A stretch of DNA of 64,000 bases from Methylosinus sp. PW1 (lineage in GTDB: Bacteria; Pseudomonadota; Alphaproteobacteria; Rhizobiales; Beijerinckiaceae). The notes beneath the pieces were generated by a model. It saw only the letters and a list, made by a program, of their open reading frames with translations. It ran no database searches and was not told where the DNA came from. Location: positions 186,001 to 250,000 of the forward strand of contig NZ_JQNK01000008.1 of NCBI RefSeq assembly GCF_000745215.1. Direction: 5' to 3'. The stretch's first letter is position 1. Every line of letters begins with the position of its first letter. Shown in pieces: positions 1 to 9,828 of the stretch. A program made the translations under genes and the position numbers.

Positions 1-1279
1 CAATATCCGCGGCGCGCAGCAGCGTGCTGACGTCGAGACCATTCTCCGGGCATAGCGAGACGCCGATGCTGGCGCTGAGCTCCACGCGCCGCTCGCCGAT
101 CTCGATCGGCTCCGCTATCGCGGCGAGCGCGCGGCCGGCGACGCGCATCGCCTGATCCATATGCGTCGCCGGAGTCATCTCCATCAAAATCGCGAATTCG
201 TCGCCGCCCAGACGCGCGACGACGTCGCTCTTGCGCGACGCTTGCCGCAGGCGCCGTGCGGTCTCGCACAGCACGGCGTCACCGAAGCGATGGCCCTCGA
301 GATCATTGATCGGCTTGAAACGATCGAGATCGACGAAGAGCAGCGCGCAGGCTGTGGCGCCATCCTCGACGCGCTCGATCGCGGCGTGCAGATCGGCGAC
401 CAGCATGCGCCGATTGGGCAGGCCGGTGAGCGAATCCTGACGCGCGAGAATTTGCGCATGCTCCTGCGCCGCGCGCGTCGCCTCATGCGCGCGCTCCAGC
501 GCCTGCGCATTGGCGCGGAACACGTCGAGCGATTTCGCCATGACGCCGATCTCATCGTCGCGGCCGATCTCGGGAACCGCGACATAGCTCTTCCCCTCCG
601 CCAGCTCGGTGAGCGCGGCGGTGATCGCCGCGAGCGGGCGCGTGATCCGCTCCTTGACGCGAAACAGCAGCCATGCGGCCAAAGCGAGGGCGAGCGCCGA
701 GGCGAGCATTGTGACCTTCAGAGCGCCTTCGGTCACGCGCGCGGCCGTCTCCGCCTCCGCATGCGCCGACCATCTGAGCTCGTCGATCGCGGCGTCGGCG
801 GCTTCGTCGGCTACCCTATAGAGCTGGTGCAGAGCAGTGACGCCGCGCGCGGCTCGGATCGCGGCGACATCCGGCTCCTTTGCGATCCAAGCGTCATGGG
901 CGGCGAGATAGGCGGCGAGCGCCGCGCTGAACTTGGAGAGGTCGGGACGCGGCTCCGCGCCGAACAGCGCGAAATAGTCGCGTTGAAGCTCTTCGACCAC
1001 GATGCGATGCTCGGCCGCCTGCCGCTCCGCGGTGATGCGTTCTTCTTCCGTCTCCGCCAGCCCGCGATAGGTCTCCTGGATTCTGAACTCCGAAATCCGG
1101 TCGGCCAATTCGCTGAGAATGCGCGTTCCGTCGATCCATTTCGACGCGAGCGCGTCTGTCTTGGCGTCGACGACGCGCAAGCTCTGCGCGGAAAGCAGCG
1201 CCAATCCCAGAACGATCGCCAGAAAAGCGCCGATGAACAGCGCCAATTGGGCTTGCAGCGAGAAGCGAAAGCTCGTCAT
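1..1279 (-). CDS. Membrane-bound diguanylate cyclase (HAMP-GGDEF), 3' end outside window
   Basis: Read on the minus strand from an ATG at 1279; the frame stays open to base 1, so the C-terminus is missing. The first 426 codons give a membrane segment (about residues 9-31), an extracytoplasmic helical region, a second membrane segment (about 185-205), a HAMP-like linker and a GGDEF domain with the start motif DSLTGLPNRR and an intact GGDEF signature near residue 358. An intact signature predicts cyclic-di-GMP synthesis. The RxxD inhibitory site is not evident. A C-terminal EAL domain beyond the window cannot be excluded. Confidence 0.88.
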   Translation of the reverse strand, partial: MTSFRFSLQAQLALFIGAFLAIVLGLALLSAQSLRVVDAKTDALASKWIDGTRILSELADRISEFRIQETYRGLAETEEERITAERQAAEHRIVVEELQRDYFALFGAEPRPDLSKFSAALAAYLAAHDAWIAKEPDVAAIRAARGVTALHQLYRVADEAADAAIDELRWSAHAEAETAARVTEGALKVTMLASALALALAAWLLFRVKERITRPLAAITAALTELAEGKSYVAVPEIGRDDEIGVMAKSLDVFRANAQALERAHEATRAAQEHAQILARQDSLTGLPNRRMLVADLHAAIERVEDGATACALLFVDLDRFKPINDLEGHRFGDAVLCETARRLRQASRKSDVVARLGGDEFAILMEMTPATHMDQAMRVAGRALAAIAEPIEIGERRVELSASIGVSLCPENGLDVSTLLRAADI

Positions 1280-1361
1280 GGAGCGCGGCCGAGGCGGTGA
1301 ATTTGTCTCATCGACAATGATAATTGTAATATGAGCGGCGCATGTCCAGTTGCGCCGGGCG

Positions 1362-1619
1362 CTATCGCGAGCGCTCGATTGTCGCGGGGGCGGCGTCGCG
1401 GCCCTGTTCCAGAGGCGGGGCCGAAGGATAGGCGCGCCGCGCTTTCGCCTGCGACAGATAGAAGCGCTCGCCCTCGCGATAGGCCGCGTTTCCGCTCACC
1501 ACCTCGAACTCGCAGAACGCCTGCGCCTCCTGCGGCGCGGCCAGCAGCCGCACGCTGCGCGGCAGCAGCGCGAAGCCCGCGCCCTCGTCCTTCTCCAAAA
1601 TCGTCAGCAGAGCTTCCAT
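1362..1619 (-). CDS. Small hypothetical protein (85 aa)
   Basis: A short frame with strongly GC-biased third codon positions, as in its neighbours, lying between the GGDEF gene and the divergent LysR gene. The product (begins MEALLTILEKDEGAGFALLP) has no membrane segment or cysteine motif and I do not recognise a family. The ribosome-binding site is weak: an AAGGA lies about 13 bases before the ATG. Codon use is the main support for it being real. Confidence 0.5.
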   Translation of the reverse strand: MEALLTILEKDEGAGFALLPRSVRLLAAPQEAQAFCEFEVVSGNAAYREGERFYLSQAKARRAYPSAPPLEQGRDAAPATIERSR

Positions 1620-1717
1620 AATATTCGTCCCGTTCCTTCGTCACGCTGAGGCATATGGCGCGGAGCTGCGGGGCGGTCCAATTGTCAATTTCGATTCGAT
1701 GATGCATTTCTCGCATC

Positions 1718-2542
1718 ATGGAGCTGCAGTGGATCGACGATTTTCTGGCGCTCTGCCAGACGCGCAATTTCACCCGCGCGGCGCAGGCGCGCGGCACGAC
1801 GCAATCCGCCTATAGCCGCCGCATGCAGCGGCTGGAGGAATGGCTCGGCGCGCCGCTGTTCGATCGCGAGCGCCGCCCGGTGACGCTGACGCCGGCAGGC
1901 GAGGAGTTTTTGGCGCGCGCGCATCGCCTGCGCGACGAGATCTATGATGCGCGCCGCGCCGTGCTCTCCGTGTCCAGCCATTTGGAGAAGGCGCTGCGCA
2001 TCTATGCGACCAACACGCTGGCGGCGACCTTTCTGTCGCCTTGGTTGATAAAACATGAATTGCGCAATTACTCCGTCGTCGTCGCCTCCGTCTCCGGCTG
2101 CATTGAGGCGGTCAAGCGCGGACATGGCGATCTCGCCATGGTTCCCGATTTCGGCGACGCCGATCATCTCGCCGGGCTCGCGCTCGAGCCTATCGGCGAA
2201 GATCGGCTGATCCTCGCGCAGCGCCGCGGCGGCGAGAGCCTCGTAGAGCTGGAGGGCGACTCTCTTATTGGGCGGCTCATGGTCTATGCGCCGGGCACGC
2301 ATTATGGCGCGCGCATCGCCGCCATGCTCGCCGCGCATGGAATTCGAATGCGCGATCCGCCGATCTGCGAGAGCGCTTCGGCGGAAGCGTTGCTGGCGCA
2401 GGTCGAGGCCGGGCTCGGCGCCGCCTGGATTCCAGCCATTCTCTTGCGCGGCGAGAGCGTCGCGCGCTGCCCGCTCCCCGGCTATTTCGATATCGCTTAT
2501 AAAATTCTGCTGGCGCGCGCGGCCGAGCGCGAAGCTGCGTGA
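1718..2542 (+). CDS. LysR-family transcriptional regulator
   Basis: A 274-residue protein with the N-terminal winged helix-turn-helix of LysR regulators (residues about 4-62; motif FTRAAQARGTTQSAYSRRMQ followed by RLEEWLGAPLFDR) and a substrate-binding-like C-terminal half. It is a little shorter than the usual 290-310 residues. It ends 6 bases before the stop of the convergent acetoacetate decarboxylase gene. Control of that gene group is possible, but the tail-to-tail layout differs from the usual divergent LysR-target pair, so the target is open. Confidence 0.9.
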   Translation: MELQWIDDFLALCQTRNFTRAAQARGTTQSAYSRRMQRLEEWLGAPLFDRERRPVTLTPAGEEFLARAHRLRDEIYDARRAVLSVSSHLEKALRIYATNTLAATFLSPWLIKHELRNYSVVVASVSGCIEAVKRGHGDLAMVPDFGDADHLAGLALEPIGEDRLILAQRRGGESLVELEGDSLIGRLMVYAPGTHYGARIAAMLAAHGIRMRDPPICESASAEALLAQVEAGLGAAWIPAILLRGESVARCPLPGYFDIAYKILLARAAEREAA

Positions 2543-2548
2543 GCGCGG

Positions 2549-3292
2549 CTATTTCTGATCGAGATAATCGAACACGACCTCGCCCAGCGCGAGCGTGAGA
2601 TCGGCGGTGAAATGCGTCGCCGAAACAATCTCGCGCACCGGCAGGCGGGCGACGTCGCAGGCGACATGCGGATGCAGAGCGAGCGCCGCCGGCGAGGCCC
2701 AGGCGCCTTTCACCACCACATCGGTCATATGATAGCGCACCAGCTCCAGCACGCGCGGCGAGCCGTCGACATGGGGAATGATCTTCAGAAGAAAATTCGG
2801 CTGCTTGATCGCCTCGGCGATGGGCGCCGTCTCCAATATGCGATGCTTGTAGCCGACCGAAGCCTCGACGCAGAGGGCGGGGCCATATTTCAGCGTGCAG
2901 AGAATGACGTCGCCGTCATGCTCTATCTTGGGCGAGGCGAGCTTTTTGGGAAAGCCCCACAGCTCGCGGCCGCCGGCGATGGGCGCGTCATCGTCGAGAT
3001 ACATGGCGTGGACATAAGCGCCCTTCTGACCGTTGAAGCGCACCGGGATCACCTGGCCGCTCTCGGTATAGTCGCCGAAGCCGGTCGAATCCGGCATGCG
3101 GATGAACTCATATTTGACGATCGGCTCGTCCACTTCGAGCGGCTCCGGCACCACCGCGCGCAGCGCGTCGATGTCGGTGCGATAGGCGATGACGATGAAT
3201 TCGCGATTGTAGAAACGATAGGGTCCGCGCGGATAGGCGGGATTGGTCAGCGGCATCGCATAGGCCGTCTCGAGCACCTCGTCGATCTTCAT
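2549..3292 (-). CDS. adc: Acetoacetate decarboxylase
   Basis: A 247-residue protein that decarboxylates acetoacetate to acetone and CO2 through a Schiff base. It carries the family landmarks in order: [16 protein letters not shown] (the conserved Arg near 30), [16 protein letters not shown] (the conserved Glu near 77) and RELWGFPKK, with the Lys pair at 116-117 holding the catalytic lysine. By eye it closely resembles the solventogenic clostridial enzyme over its whole length, unlike the more distant ADC-fold aldolases. It lies downstream of the acetoacetyl-CoA synthetase and VOC genes on the same strand, about 100 bases after the VOC stop, and may be cotranscribed. Confidence 0.93.
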   Translation of the reverse strand: MKIDEVLETAYAMPLTNPAYPRGPYRFYNREFIVIAYRTDIDALRAVVPEPLEVDEPIVKYEFIRMPDSTGFGDYTESGQVIPVRFNGQKGAYVHAMYLDDDAPIAGGRELWGFPKKLASPKIEHDGDVILCTLKYGPALCVEASVGYKHRILETAPIAEAIKQPNFLLKIIPHVDGSPRVLELVRYHMTDVVVKGAWASPAALALHPHVACDVARLPVREIVSATHFTADLTLALGEVVFDYLDQK

Positions 3293-3394
3293 CTTCGCGG
3301 CTCCTGTCCATCAGATTCGATGTCATCGTATTCGAGGCAATGAAGCGAATAGATAGCGCGCTTTCGTGACGATCCGACGCTCGCGCGCCGTCGA

Positions 3395-3781
3395 TCAACG
3401 CGCTGAGGCGTCCAATTGCACGAGCACCCATTGATTGCCGTAGAGGTCATGGAAACGAAAATGGAACGATCCTTCGTCGCTCTGGACCGTTTCCGCGATC
3501 TTCACGCCCTTGTCGGCAAGGCGTGCAAAATCGCCATGAATGTCGTCGGTGTAGACCACTCCGACGGGCTGACCGCCAGTCTGGTTTCCGACTCGCGCGC
3601 GCGCTTCGGCGCTATCGGCGAGAAGCAGCCAGACGCCGCCCTGACCGAAACCGAGATGCAGGAAGCGCCGGGCGCCTTCGCCTGCGTCGAAGAGCGTGTC
3701 GAGGCCGAGCTTGTCCCGATAGAAATTCGCGGCCTCGTCAAAGTCGTTCACCAGAATGACGATGCGTCCCAAAGTCTGCAT
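3395..3781 (-). CDS. VOC (glyoxalase/bleomycin-resistance fold) protein
   Basis: A 128-residue single-domain vicinal-oxygen-chelate protein starting MQTLGRIVILVNDFDEAANFY, with the typical FYRDKLGL and FRFHDLYGNQWVLVQ segments. The start at 3781 lies 7 bases after the stop of acetoacetyl-CoA synthetase, which points to cotranscription; longer upstream starts would run back into that gene. The substrate is unknown. VOC folds include glyoxalases, dioxygenases and binding proteins, and the sequence alone does not decide. Confidence 0.85.
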   Translation of the reverse strand: MQTLGRIVILVNDFDEAANFYRDKLGLDTLFDAGEGARRFLHLGFGQGGVWLLLADSAEARARVGNQTGGQPVGVVYTDDIHGDFARLADKGVKIAETVQSDEGSFHFRFHDLYGNQWVLVQLDASAR

Positions 3782-3788
3782 CACGGTC

Positions 3789-5750
3789 CTATCGGCCTTT
3801 GTCCGCAAGCTGCGGAAGATTTGCGAAAAATTCGAGCGCTTCCGGATTGGACAGAGCGCCGACATTCTTCACCGGCCGCCCATGCACGATCTCCTTCACC
3901 GCGAGCTCGACGAGCTTGCCGGAGCGCGTATGCGGCAGATCGGGCGCCTCTATGATGACCGAAGGCACATGGCGCGGCGAGGCTTTCTCGAACAATTCGC
4001 GCTTGATGCGCGCGGCGAGCGCGTCGTCCAGCTCCGCGCCCTCGCGCGTTTTCACGAACAGCACGATGCGCGTCGTGCCGTCCCATTCCTGATCGATGGC
4101 GAGAGATTCGAGAATCTCCGGCAGGCGCTCGACGATATTGTAGATATCCGCCGTGCCGATGCGAACGCCCTGCGGATTGAGCGTCGCGTCCGAGCGGCCA
4201 TGGATGAGGAATCCCTTGTGCTCGGTCTCGGTGGCGAAATCGCCATGGCGCCAAATGCCCGGATGTTCCGAAAAGTAAGCCTTGCGATATTTCTCGCCGT
4301 CGGCGTCGTTCCAGAAATAGATCGGCATCGAAGGAAAGGGCTGCGTGCAGACGAGCTCGCCCTCATGGCCAGTGATGCGCCTGCCCTCGTCGTCCCACAC
4401 TTGCACCGACATGCCGAGGCCTGCGCATTGAATCTCGCCGCGATAGACCGGGCTCCACGGGTTGCCGAGAACGAAGCAGGAGACGATGTCGGTGCCGCCG
4501 CTGATCGAGGCGAGCTGCACATCTTCCTTGAAGTCGCGATAGACATAATCGAAGCTGTCCGGCAGCAGCGGCGAGCCGGTGGAGGCGATGCTGCGCACGG
4601 CGGAGAGGCCATGGCTCTCGCGCGGCTTCAGCCCTTGCTTCTCGATCTGCTTCAGATAGCCGGCCGAGGTGCCGAAGAAGGTGGCCTTCTCCTTGGCGGC
4701 GAAGTCGAGCAATATCGCGCCATCCTTGCCGGAGTTGAAGAATCCGTCATAGAGCAGCAGCGTCGCCTCGCTGGCGAGGCCGCTCGCCAGCCAGTTCCAC
4801 ATCATCCAGCCAGTGGAGGTCGCATAGAAGAAGCGGTCGCCGGGCTTTATGTCGCTCTGTAGCCGATGCTCCTTCAAATGCTGCAGCAACGTGCCGCCGG
4901 CGCCGTGCACGATGCATTTGGGCGCGCCCGTCGTGCCGGAGGAGAACATGATGTAGAGCGGATGGTCGAAGGGCAGGGGCTCATAGCGCAGCGCCGCGCC
5001 CTCATGCGCGGCGATCGCCTGCGGCAGCAGCAGCGCATTGGCGAGGCCGTCGAGCGAAGGCGACGCGCTGGTATAGGGAACGACGAGGATTTTCTGAACG
5101 GTCGGCAGCTTGCTGGCGATCTCGCGAATATTATCGGCGCGGTCGAGCGTCTTGCCCTTGTAGAAATATCCGTCCACCGCGATGAGAATGCGCGGCGCGA
5201 TCTGGCCGAAGCGATCGAGCACGCTCTGCACGCCGAATTCCGGCGCGCAGGAGGACCACACCGCGCCGAGCGAGGCGGCCGCCAGCATGCCGATGATCGC
5301 CTCCGGCCCATTGTGGATATAGGCGGCGATGCGGTCGCCGGGCTCGACGCCTTGGGCGCGGAAGAAGGCGGCGAGCGCGCCGGCTTGGCGCTCGATCTCG
5401 CCGAAGGTGAGCCGCCGCTCGACCTTGTCCTCGCCCCAGAAGACGATGGCCTCGGTCTCGGCCGGGCGCGGGCGCAGCAGATTTTCCGCGAAATTCAGCC
5501 GCGCGTCGGGGAACCAGCGCGCGCCGGGCATTTTATCCGCGTCGATGAGGACGCGCTCGCCCTTCTCGCCGATGACGCCGCAAAAGTCCCAGATCGCCGA
5601 CCAGAACTCGGGCGAATGGGTCAGGCTCCAGCGATAGAGCCCGTCATAATCGAAGCTCTCGGCGAAGGGCTTGGTCGCCTCGATGGATTGCGCGAAGCGG
5701 GTGAGAAGGGCGTTCTTCTGGCGATCGAGGTCGGGCTTCCAGATCGGCAT
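3789..5750 (-). CDS. Acetoacetyl-CoA synthetase
   Basis: An ATP-dependent acyl-CoA synthetase of the ANL superfamily (653 residues from the chosen start MPIWKPD) that activates acetoacetate, for example during polyhydroxybutyrate or ketone-body reuse. The N-terminal ACS cap (WSLTHSPEFWSAIWDF), the adenylate P-loop IMFSSGTTGAPK near residue 270, the TGWMMWNW segment and the C-terminal lysine region HTRSGKLVELAVKE are present. The 5750 start has AAGGA 7 bases upstream and gives the usual family length; an ATG at 5792 (14 residues longer, GGGAG upstream) is almost as good. The frame stays open to 6089 but that extension reads through low-quality sequence. Confidence 0.93.
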   Translation of the reverse strand: MPIWKPDLDRQKNALLTRFAQSIEATKPFAESFDYDGLYRWSLTHSPEFWSAIWDFCGVIGEKGERVLIDADKMPGARWFPDARLNFAENLLRPRPAETEAIVFWGEDKVERRLTFGEIERQAGALAAFFRAQGVEPGDRIAAYIHNGPEAIIGMLAAASLGAVWSSCAPEFGVQSVLDRFGQIAPRILIAVDGYFYKGKTLDRADNIREIASKLPTVQKILVVPYTSASPSLDGLANALLLPQAIAAHEGAALRYEPLPFDHPLYIMFSSGTTGAPKCIVHGAGGTLLQHLKEHRLQSDIKPGDRFFYATSTGWMMWNWLASGLASEATLLLYDGFFNSGKDGAILLDFAAKEKATFFGTSAGYLKQIEKQGLKPRESHGLSAVRSIASTGSPLLPDSFDYVYRDFKEDVQLASISGGTDIVSCFVLGNPWSPVYRGEIQCAGLGMSVQVWDDEGRRITGHEGELVCTQPFPSMPIYFWNDADGEKYRKAYFSEHPGIWRHGDFATETEHKGFLIHGRSDATLNPQGVRIGTADIYNIVERLPEILESLAIDQEWDGTTRIVLFVKTREGAELDDALAARIKRELFEKASPRHVPSVIIEAPDLPHTRSGKLVELAVKEIVHGRPVKNVGALSNPEALEFFANLPQLADKGR

Positions 5751-6000
5751 CGATAAATCCTTGGGGCGCGGAATTGGGGCTCCGCTCGTCATAGAAGCTC
5801 CCGATTGCGCGCGATAGGGGACCGGCCCGCGTATTTTGGGACGGCGGTCGGCGCTGCGACAAGCTTTGGTTTCGGGCTCGGCGCCGCTATGTTGGGCGCC
5901 GCGGCGGTCCGTTCGGCATTTATTCATCTTGGCCGCGGCATTGTTTCGGGCCGTCCCGAGGACCCCCTCCCAGGACGCCCCCTCATAGAGGAGATCGATT

Positions 6001-6141
<141 letters not shown>

Positions 6142-6150
6142 CGATTGGCG

Positions 6151-6176
6151 CGAGGCGCTCGGCTTCGGGCGCCTCG
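6151..6176. terminator. Hairpin between convergent genes
   Basis: An 8-bp perfect stem (CGAGGCGC / GCGCCTCG) with a 10-base loop, 10 bases after the poly-His stop and before the end of the convergent response-regulator gene. There is no strong T tract, so termination is only a suggestion. Confidence 0.4.
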
Positions 6177-6200
6177 GTCTCACGTGGAGGGGCGCCGCTC

Positions 6201-6560
6201 CTAGCGCCCGAGAGCGCGTATGCGCGAAGTCAGCTCGTCCTGGTCATAGGGCTTGCCGAGGAATGGCGCCTCGCAGAGCGGCTCCGGCAATTGCCGCTGC
6301 AGATAGCCCGACAGCACGAAGAAGGGCAGATTGCGCGCCTTCAGCGCGTCGGCGATGCTGGCGCTGCTGGCGCCGCGCAGATTGGCGTCGAGGATCACGC
6401 CGTCTATGTCCGCGTCCTCGAGCAGCTTCAAGGCTTCGTCCACCGAGCTCGCCGTGCCTCCGATCTCATATCCGACCTCCTCGACGACGAAGCAGAGATC
6501 CGCGGCGATGGCCGGCTCGTCCTCGACGACGAGAATGCGGATCGGCTCGTTACCCTTCAT
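6201..6560 (-). CDS. Single-domain response regulator
   Basis: A 119-residue receiver domain with acidic pair VVEDEP at the N-terminus, phospho-acceptor Asp 58 in VILDANL, and the conserved Lys in FLGKPYD. No output domain. Its ATG directly abuts the stop of the upstream HWE kinase, so the two are translated from one message. Stand-alone receivers beside HWE kinases are common in alphaproteobacteria, and the kinase is its likely phosphodonor. Confidence 0.9.
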   Translation of the reverse strand: MKGNEPIRILVVEDEPAIAADLCFVVEEVGYEIGGTASSVDEALKLLEDADIDGVILDANLRGASSASIADALKARNLPFFVLSGYLQRQLPEPLCEAPFLGKPYDQDELTSRIRALGR

Positions 6561-8681
6561 CTAATCCTCTCCTTGCGCGGGCTCGATGACATTGTCGAGC
6601 GGCGCGCTCACCTTCCAGACGACGCCGCTCGGCGCATAATCGAGCGTCACCTGTCCGCCGAGCGCATGTTTGGCCATTTGCAGAATCACCATATGGCCGA
6701 AGCCGTGGCGCTTGGGCGCGACGACGGTCGGGCCGCCGCTCTCGCGCCACTCCATCTCGAAATGCGGCGCATCGCCGTCGCCGACGACGCCGAAGGCGAT
6801 GCGCACGACGCCCGTGTCATTGGAGAGCGCGCCATATTTGCCGGCGTTGGTGGCGAGCTCGTGCAGCGCCATGCCTATGGCCTGGCTCGCCGCCGGCTTC
6901 ACCACTGTCGTCGGCCCCTCCACGCAGATGCGCGAGCCGAACAGATCGCGGAAATGGGCGAGCTGCGAGCGCGCCAGCGCATGCAGCTCGACGCCGCGCC
7001 ATTCGTTCTGCACCAATAGATCATGGCTCGCGCCCAGCGCCGCTATGCGCTGATCGAAGCGCTGCGAGAAAGCGAGCGGCGAGTCGCGTCGCGCCGTCTG
7101 CCGCGCCACGGCGCGCACCACGGTCAGAAGATTTTTGGCGCGATGCGTCACTTCGCGCAGCAGCAGCTCGACTCGCTCCTGCGCCTGCTTGCGCTCGGTG
7201 ATGTCCTGAATCGTGCTGCGCAATCCGACGATGGCGCCGCGCTCGTCGCGCACCGCCTCGCCGCGAATGGTGACATGAATGGCGACGCCGTCGGCGCGAT
7301 GCGCGGGCAGATCGAGCTCGAAGCCTTCGCCGGTGCGCAAGGTCTCGCTGGTCGCGGCGTCGAGCCGCTCCCAATCCGCGGGGGCGTAGAGCAGGCCCTT
7401 CTGCTCGGCGAAGCTCGGCGGCGGCGCATCGGGGTCGAGGCCGAAGATGCGTGCGAGATAGGGCGAGGCGCCGCCGCGATCGTCGTGGCGTCCGCTCCAG
7501 CGCCAGCTGCCGATGCGGCCGAGCCTCTGCGCCTCGCGCAGCTCGGCCTCCGTTCGCTGCAACGCCAGCTCGCGCACGCGGATTTCCTCGGCGCGCTCGC
7601 GCTCCGCCGCATAGGCGCGGGCGTCGGTCATGGAGGAGGCGATCTTGGCGGCGACGCGATCGAGGAAATAGGCATAGGCGGCGTCCAGCCGCTTGAACGG
7701 ATTTATGGCGGCGATCAGCGCCGCGGCGGCGCGGTCCTGGCCGAGCAGCACGATGGGAAAGAGCACGGCCTCGTCCGCCGCCGCCGACCATGGCCCTCGA
7801 GGCGCCTCGCCGAAGCGCGCGTCGATCGTGCGAATGGCGACGCGTCCCGGCGTCAGCCGCGCGACCTCGGCCAGGCCCCAAATGTCGCCGCGAATCGGAT
7901 CGGGGTCGCCGAGCGGTATGCGGTTCGGCGCGACCCGGCCGCCGGGCCGCACGCCGGTCGCCGCCATCAGCTCCGCCTCGCCGCGCTCATGGTCGAAGCG
8001 ATAGATGGCGGAGAAGGGCAGGTCATAGCCATTGACGGCGAGCACGCTGGCGGCTAGGCGGCAGGCCTCGCCCTCGTCCTCGGCCCGGCTCAGCGCGGCG
8101 AGATCGCGCAATGTGCGCAATCGGCGCTCGCCGATGACGCGATCGGTCGTCTCCACCACCGGGCAGAAGACGCCGCCTATGCCGCCATCGTCATCGGGAA
8201 TCGGGCTGTAGGAGAAGGTGAAATAGCCCTCGTCCCGGCGGCCGTTGCGGATCATGTGGAGCTGCAGATCTTCCGACCGCGTCGGCGCGCCATTGGTGAG
8301 CGCGCCCTCCAGCATGGGGCCGATGACGTCCCAAATCTCCGGCCACACCTCGCGGGCCGGGCGGCCGAGCGCGCGCGGATGCTTGTCGGCGAGCAGGCCG
8401 TGATAGGCGTCGTTATAGAGCAGGCAGAGATCGGCGCCCCAGAAGATGGCGATGGGGAAGGCGCTGTTGAGGCAAATCTCCAGAGCCACGCGCAGGCGCT
8501 TCGGCCAAGTCTGCGGCAGGCCGAGCGGCGACCGCGCCCAATTGGCGGCGGAGATGGCCGCCGCGGTCTCGCTGTCTCCGAAGAAAAATTGTCCGCCGGA
8601 TCGCCTCTCCGAGACGTCGATCCAGGCTGCGCCGGCTGTCACTGCGACGACCCCGGGTCGTTGGAGGCCAGCCCCCCGCAT
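6561..8681 (-). CDS. PAS-GAF-PAS HWE-family sensor histidine kinase
   Basis: A 706-residue soluble kinase without membrane segments. Visible order: PAS-like domain (about 70-180), GAF-like domain (about 200-350), PAS/PAC (about 385-497, ending STIQDITERKQ), then the HWE dimerisation and phosphoacceptor region with His 513 in REVTHRAKNLL and the WRE motif in FEMEWRESGG. The ATPase carries HELATNAGKYGAL and GFGHMVI. PAS/GAF content suggests cytoplasmic sensing of light, redox or a ligand; the cue is not readable. It forms an operon with the receiver protein just downstream. Confidence 0.92.
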   Translation of the reverse strand: MRGAGLQRPGVVAVTAGAAWIDVSERRSGGQFFFGDSETAAAISAANWARSPLGLPQTWPKRLRVALEICLNSAFPIAIFWGADLCLLYNDAYHGLLADKHPRALGRPAREVWPEIWDVIGPMLEGALTNGAPTRSEDLQLHMIRNGRRDEGYFTFSYSPIPDDDGGIGGVFCPVVETTDRVIGERRLRTLRDLAALSRAEDEGEACRLAASVLAVNGYDLPFSAIYRFDHERGEAELMAATGVRPGGRVAPNRIPLGDPDPIRGDIWGLAEVARLTPGRVAIRTIDARFGEAPRGPWSAAADEAVLFPIVLLGQDRAAAALIAAINPFKRLDAAYAYFLDRVAAKIASSMTDARAYAAERERAEEIRVRELALQRTEAELREAQRLGRIGSWRWSGRHDDRGGASPYLARIFGLDPDAPPPSFAEQKGLLYAPADWERLDAATSETLRTGEGFELDLPAHRADGVAIHVTIRGEAVRDERGAIVGLRSTIQDITERKQAQERVELLLREVTHRAKNLLTVVRAVARQTARRDSPLAFSQRFDQRIAALGASHDLLVQNEWRGVELHALARSQLAHFRDLFGSRICVEGPTTVVKPAASQAIGMALHELATNAGKYGALSNDTGVVRIAFGVVGDGDAPHFEMEWRESGGPTVVAPKRHGFGHMVILQMAKHALGGQVTLDYAPSGVVWKVSAPLDNVIEPAQGED

Positions 8682-8787
8682 GTCATATCGAGCCGCCGAA
8701 CGGCCGCTTCAACCCCGGCGCGGCGAAACGCGCCGCTGGCTCTCCGGCGCGCCCTGGTGTAGCAATCGGCCGCGACCGCGAGGTACC

Positions 8788-9828
8788 ATGAGCGAAGCCG
8801 AAGAAAAAAAGGGACTCTTCGCGCGGCTGTTCGGCCGTGGAGGAACGCCCGCCGAAGAAGCCGGCGCAGATCGTCCGAAAAAGCGTTCCTGGTGGGAGCG
8901 GCTGACCGGGGGGCTATCGCGCTCCTCGCAGGCCATCGTCCAGGGGATTTCCGATCTCTTCAGCAAGCGCAAGCTCGACGCGCTCACCCTCGAGGAGCTC
9001 GAGGATGTGCTGATCCGCGCCGATTTGGGCGTCGCCGCCGCGCAGCGCATCGCCGGCAAGGTCGGCGCCGCGCGCTATGAGAAGGACATAGGCCCGGACG
9101 AGGTGCGCGCCATTCTGGCGGAGGAGGTCGAGCGCGTGCTCGAGCCCGTCGCGCTCCCCTTCGATCTGGACCAGACGAAGAAGCCGTTCATCGTGCTCGT
9201 CGTCGGCGTCAACGGCTCCGGCAAGACCACGACCATCGCCAAGCTCGCCGCCAAATGGACCGGCGAGGGCAAGAAGGTGATGCTCGCCGCCGGCGACACT
9301 TTCCGCGCCGCCGCCGTGGAGCAGCTCCGCATCTGGGGCGAAAGGCTCAACTCGCCCGTATGTTATGCGCCAGAGGGCGCCGACGCCGCCGGCCTCGCCT
9401 TCGACGCCATCAAATCGGCGCGCGAGCGCGATTCCGACATTCTGCTGATGGACACGGCCGGCCGGTTGCAGAACCGCGCCGAGCTGATGGCCGAGCTGGC
9501 CAAGATCGTCCGCGTGATGAAAAAGGCCGAGCCGGAGGCGCCGCACGCCGTGCTGCTGGTGCTGGACGCGACCGTCGGCCAGAACGCCATCGCCCAGGTC
9601 GACGCCTTCGAGCGGACGGCCGGCGTCACCGGCCTGGTGATGACCAAGCTCGACGGCACGGCGCGCGGCGGCATTCTCGTGGCCATCGCCGAGAAATACG
9701 GCCTGCCCATTCACTTCATCGGCGTCGGCGAAGGCTCGGACGATCTCGAGCCCTTCACCGCGCGCGATTTCGCCCGCGCCATCGCCGGGCTCGACTCCGA
9801 CGCCGAGGCGGGCGAGCAGCAATCATGA
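8788..9828 (+). CDS. ftsY: Signal recognition particle receptor FtsY
   Basis: A 346-residue SRP GTPase that docks ribosome-nascent chain complexes at the inner membrane. The N-terminus starts MSEAEEKKGLFARLFGRGG (membrane-targeting basic and amphipathic region), followed by the N domain and the G domain with GVNGSGKTTTIAKLA (P-loop), DTFRAAAVEQL, DTAGRLQNR and TKLDGTARGG. The start at 8788 has GAGG just upstream and matches the short A domain of alphaproteobacterial FtsY; the frame runs further upstream but that part lies over the divergent kinase's 5' end. The stop overlaps the next start (ATGA). Confidence 0.97.
   Translation: MSEAEEKKGLFARLFGRGGTPAEEAGADRPKKRSWWERLTGGLSRSSQAIVQGISDLFSKRKLDALTLEELEDVLIRADLGVAAAQRIAGKVGAARYEKDIGPDEVRAILAEEVERVLEPVALPFDLDQTKKPFIVLVVGVNGSGKTTTIAKLAAKWTGEGKKVMLAAGDTFRAAAVEQLRIWGERLNSPVCYAPEGADAAGLAFDAIKSARERDSDILLMDTAGRLQNRAELMAELAKIVRVMKKAEPEAPHAVLLVLDATVGQNAIAQVDAFERTAGVTGLVMTKLDGTARGGILVAIAEKYGLPIHFIGVGEGSDDLEPFTARDFARAIAGLDSDAEAGEQQS

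Noticed and set aside
161..1300. Plus-strand frame at the left edge
   Set aside because: The minus strand gives an intact HAMP-GGDEF protein with signature motifs over the same bases; the plus frame is its shadow.
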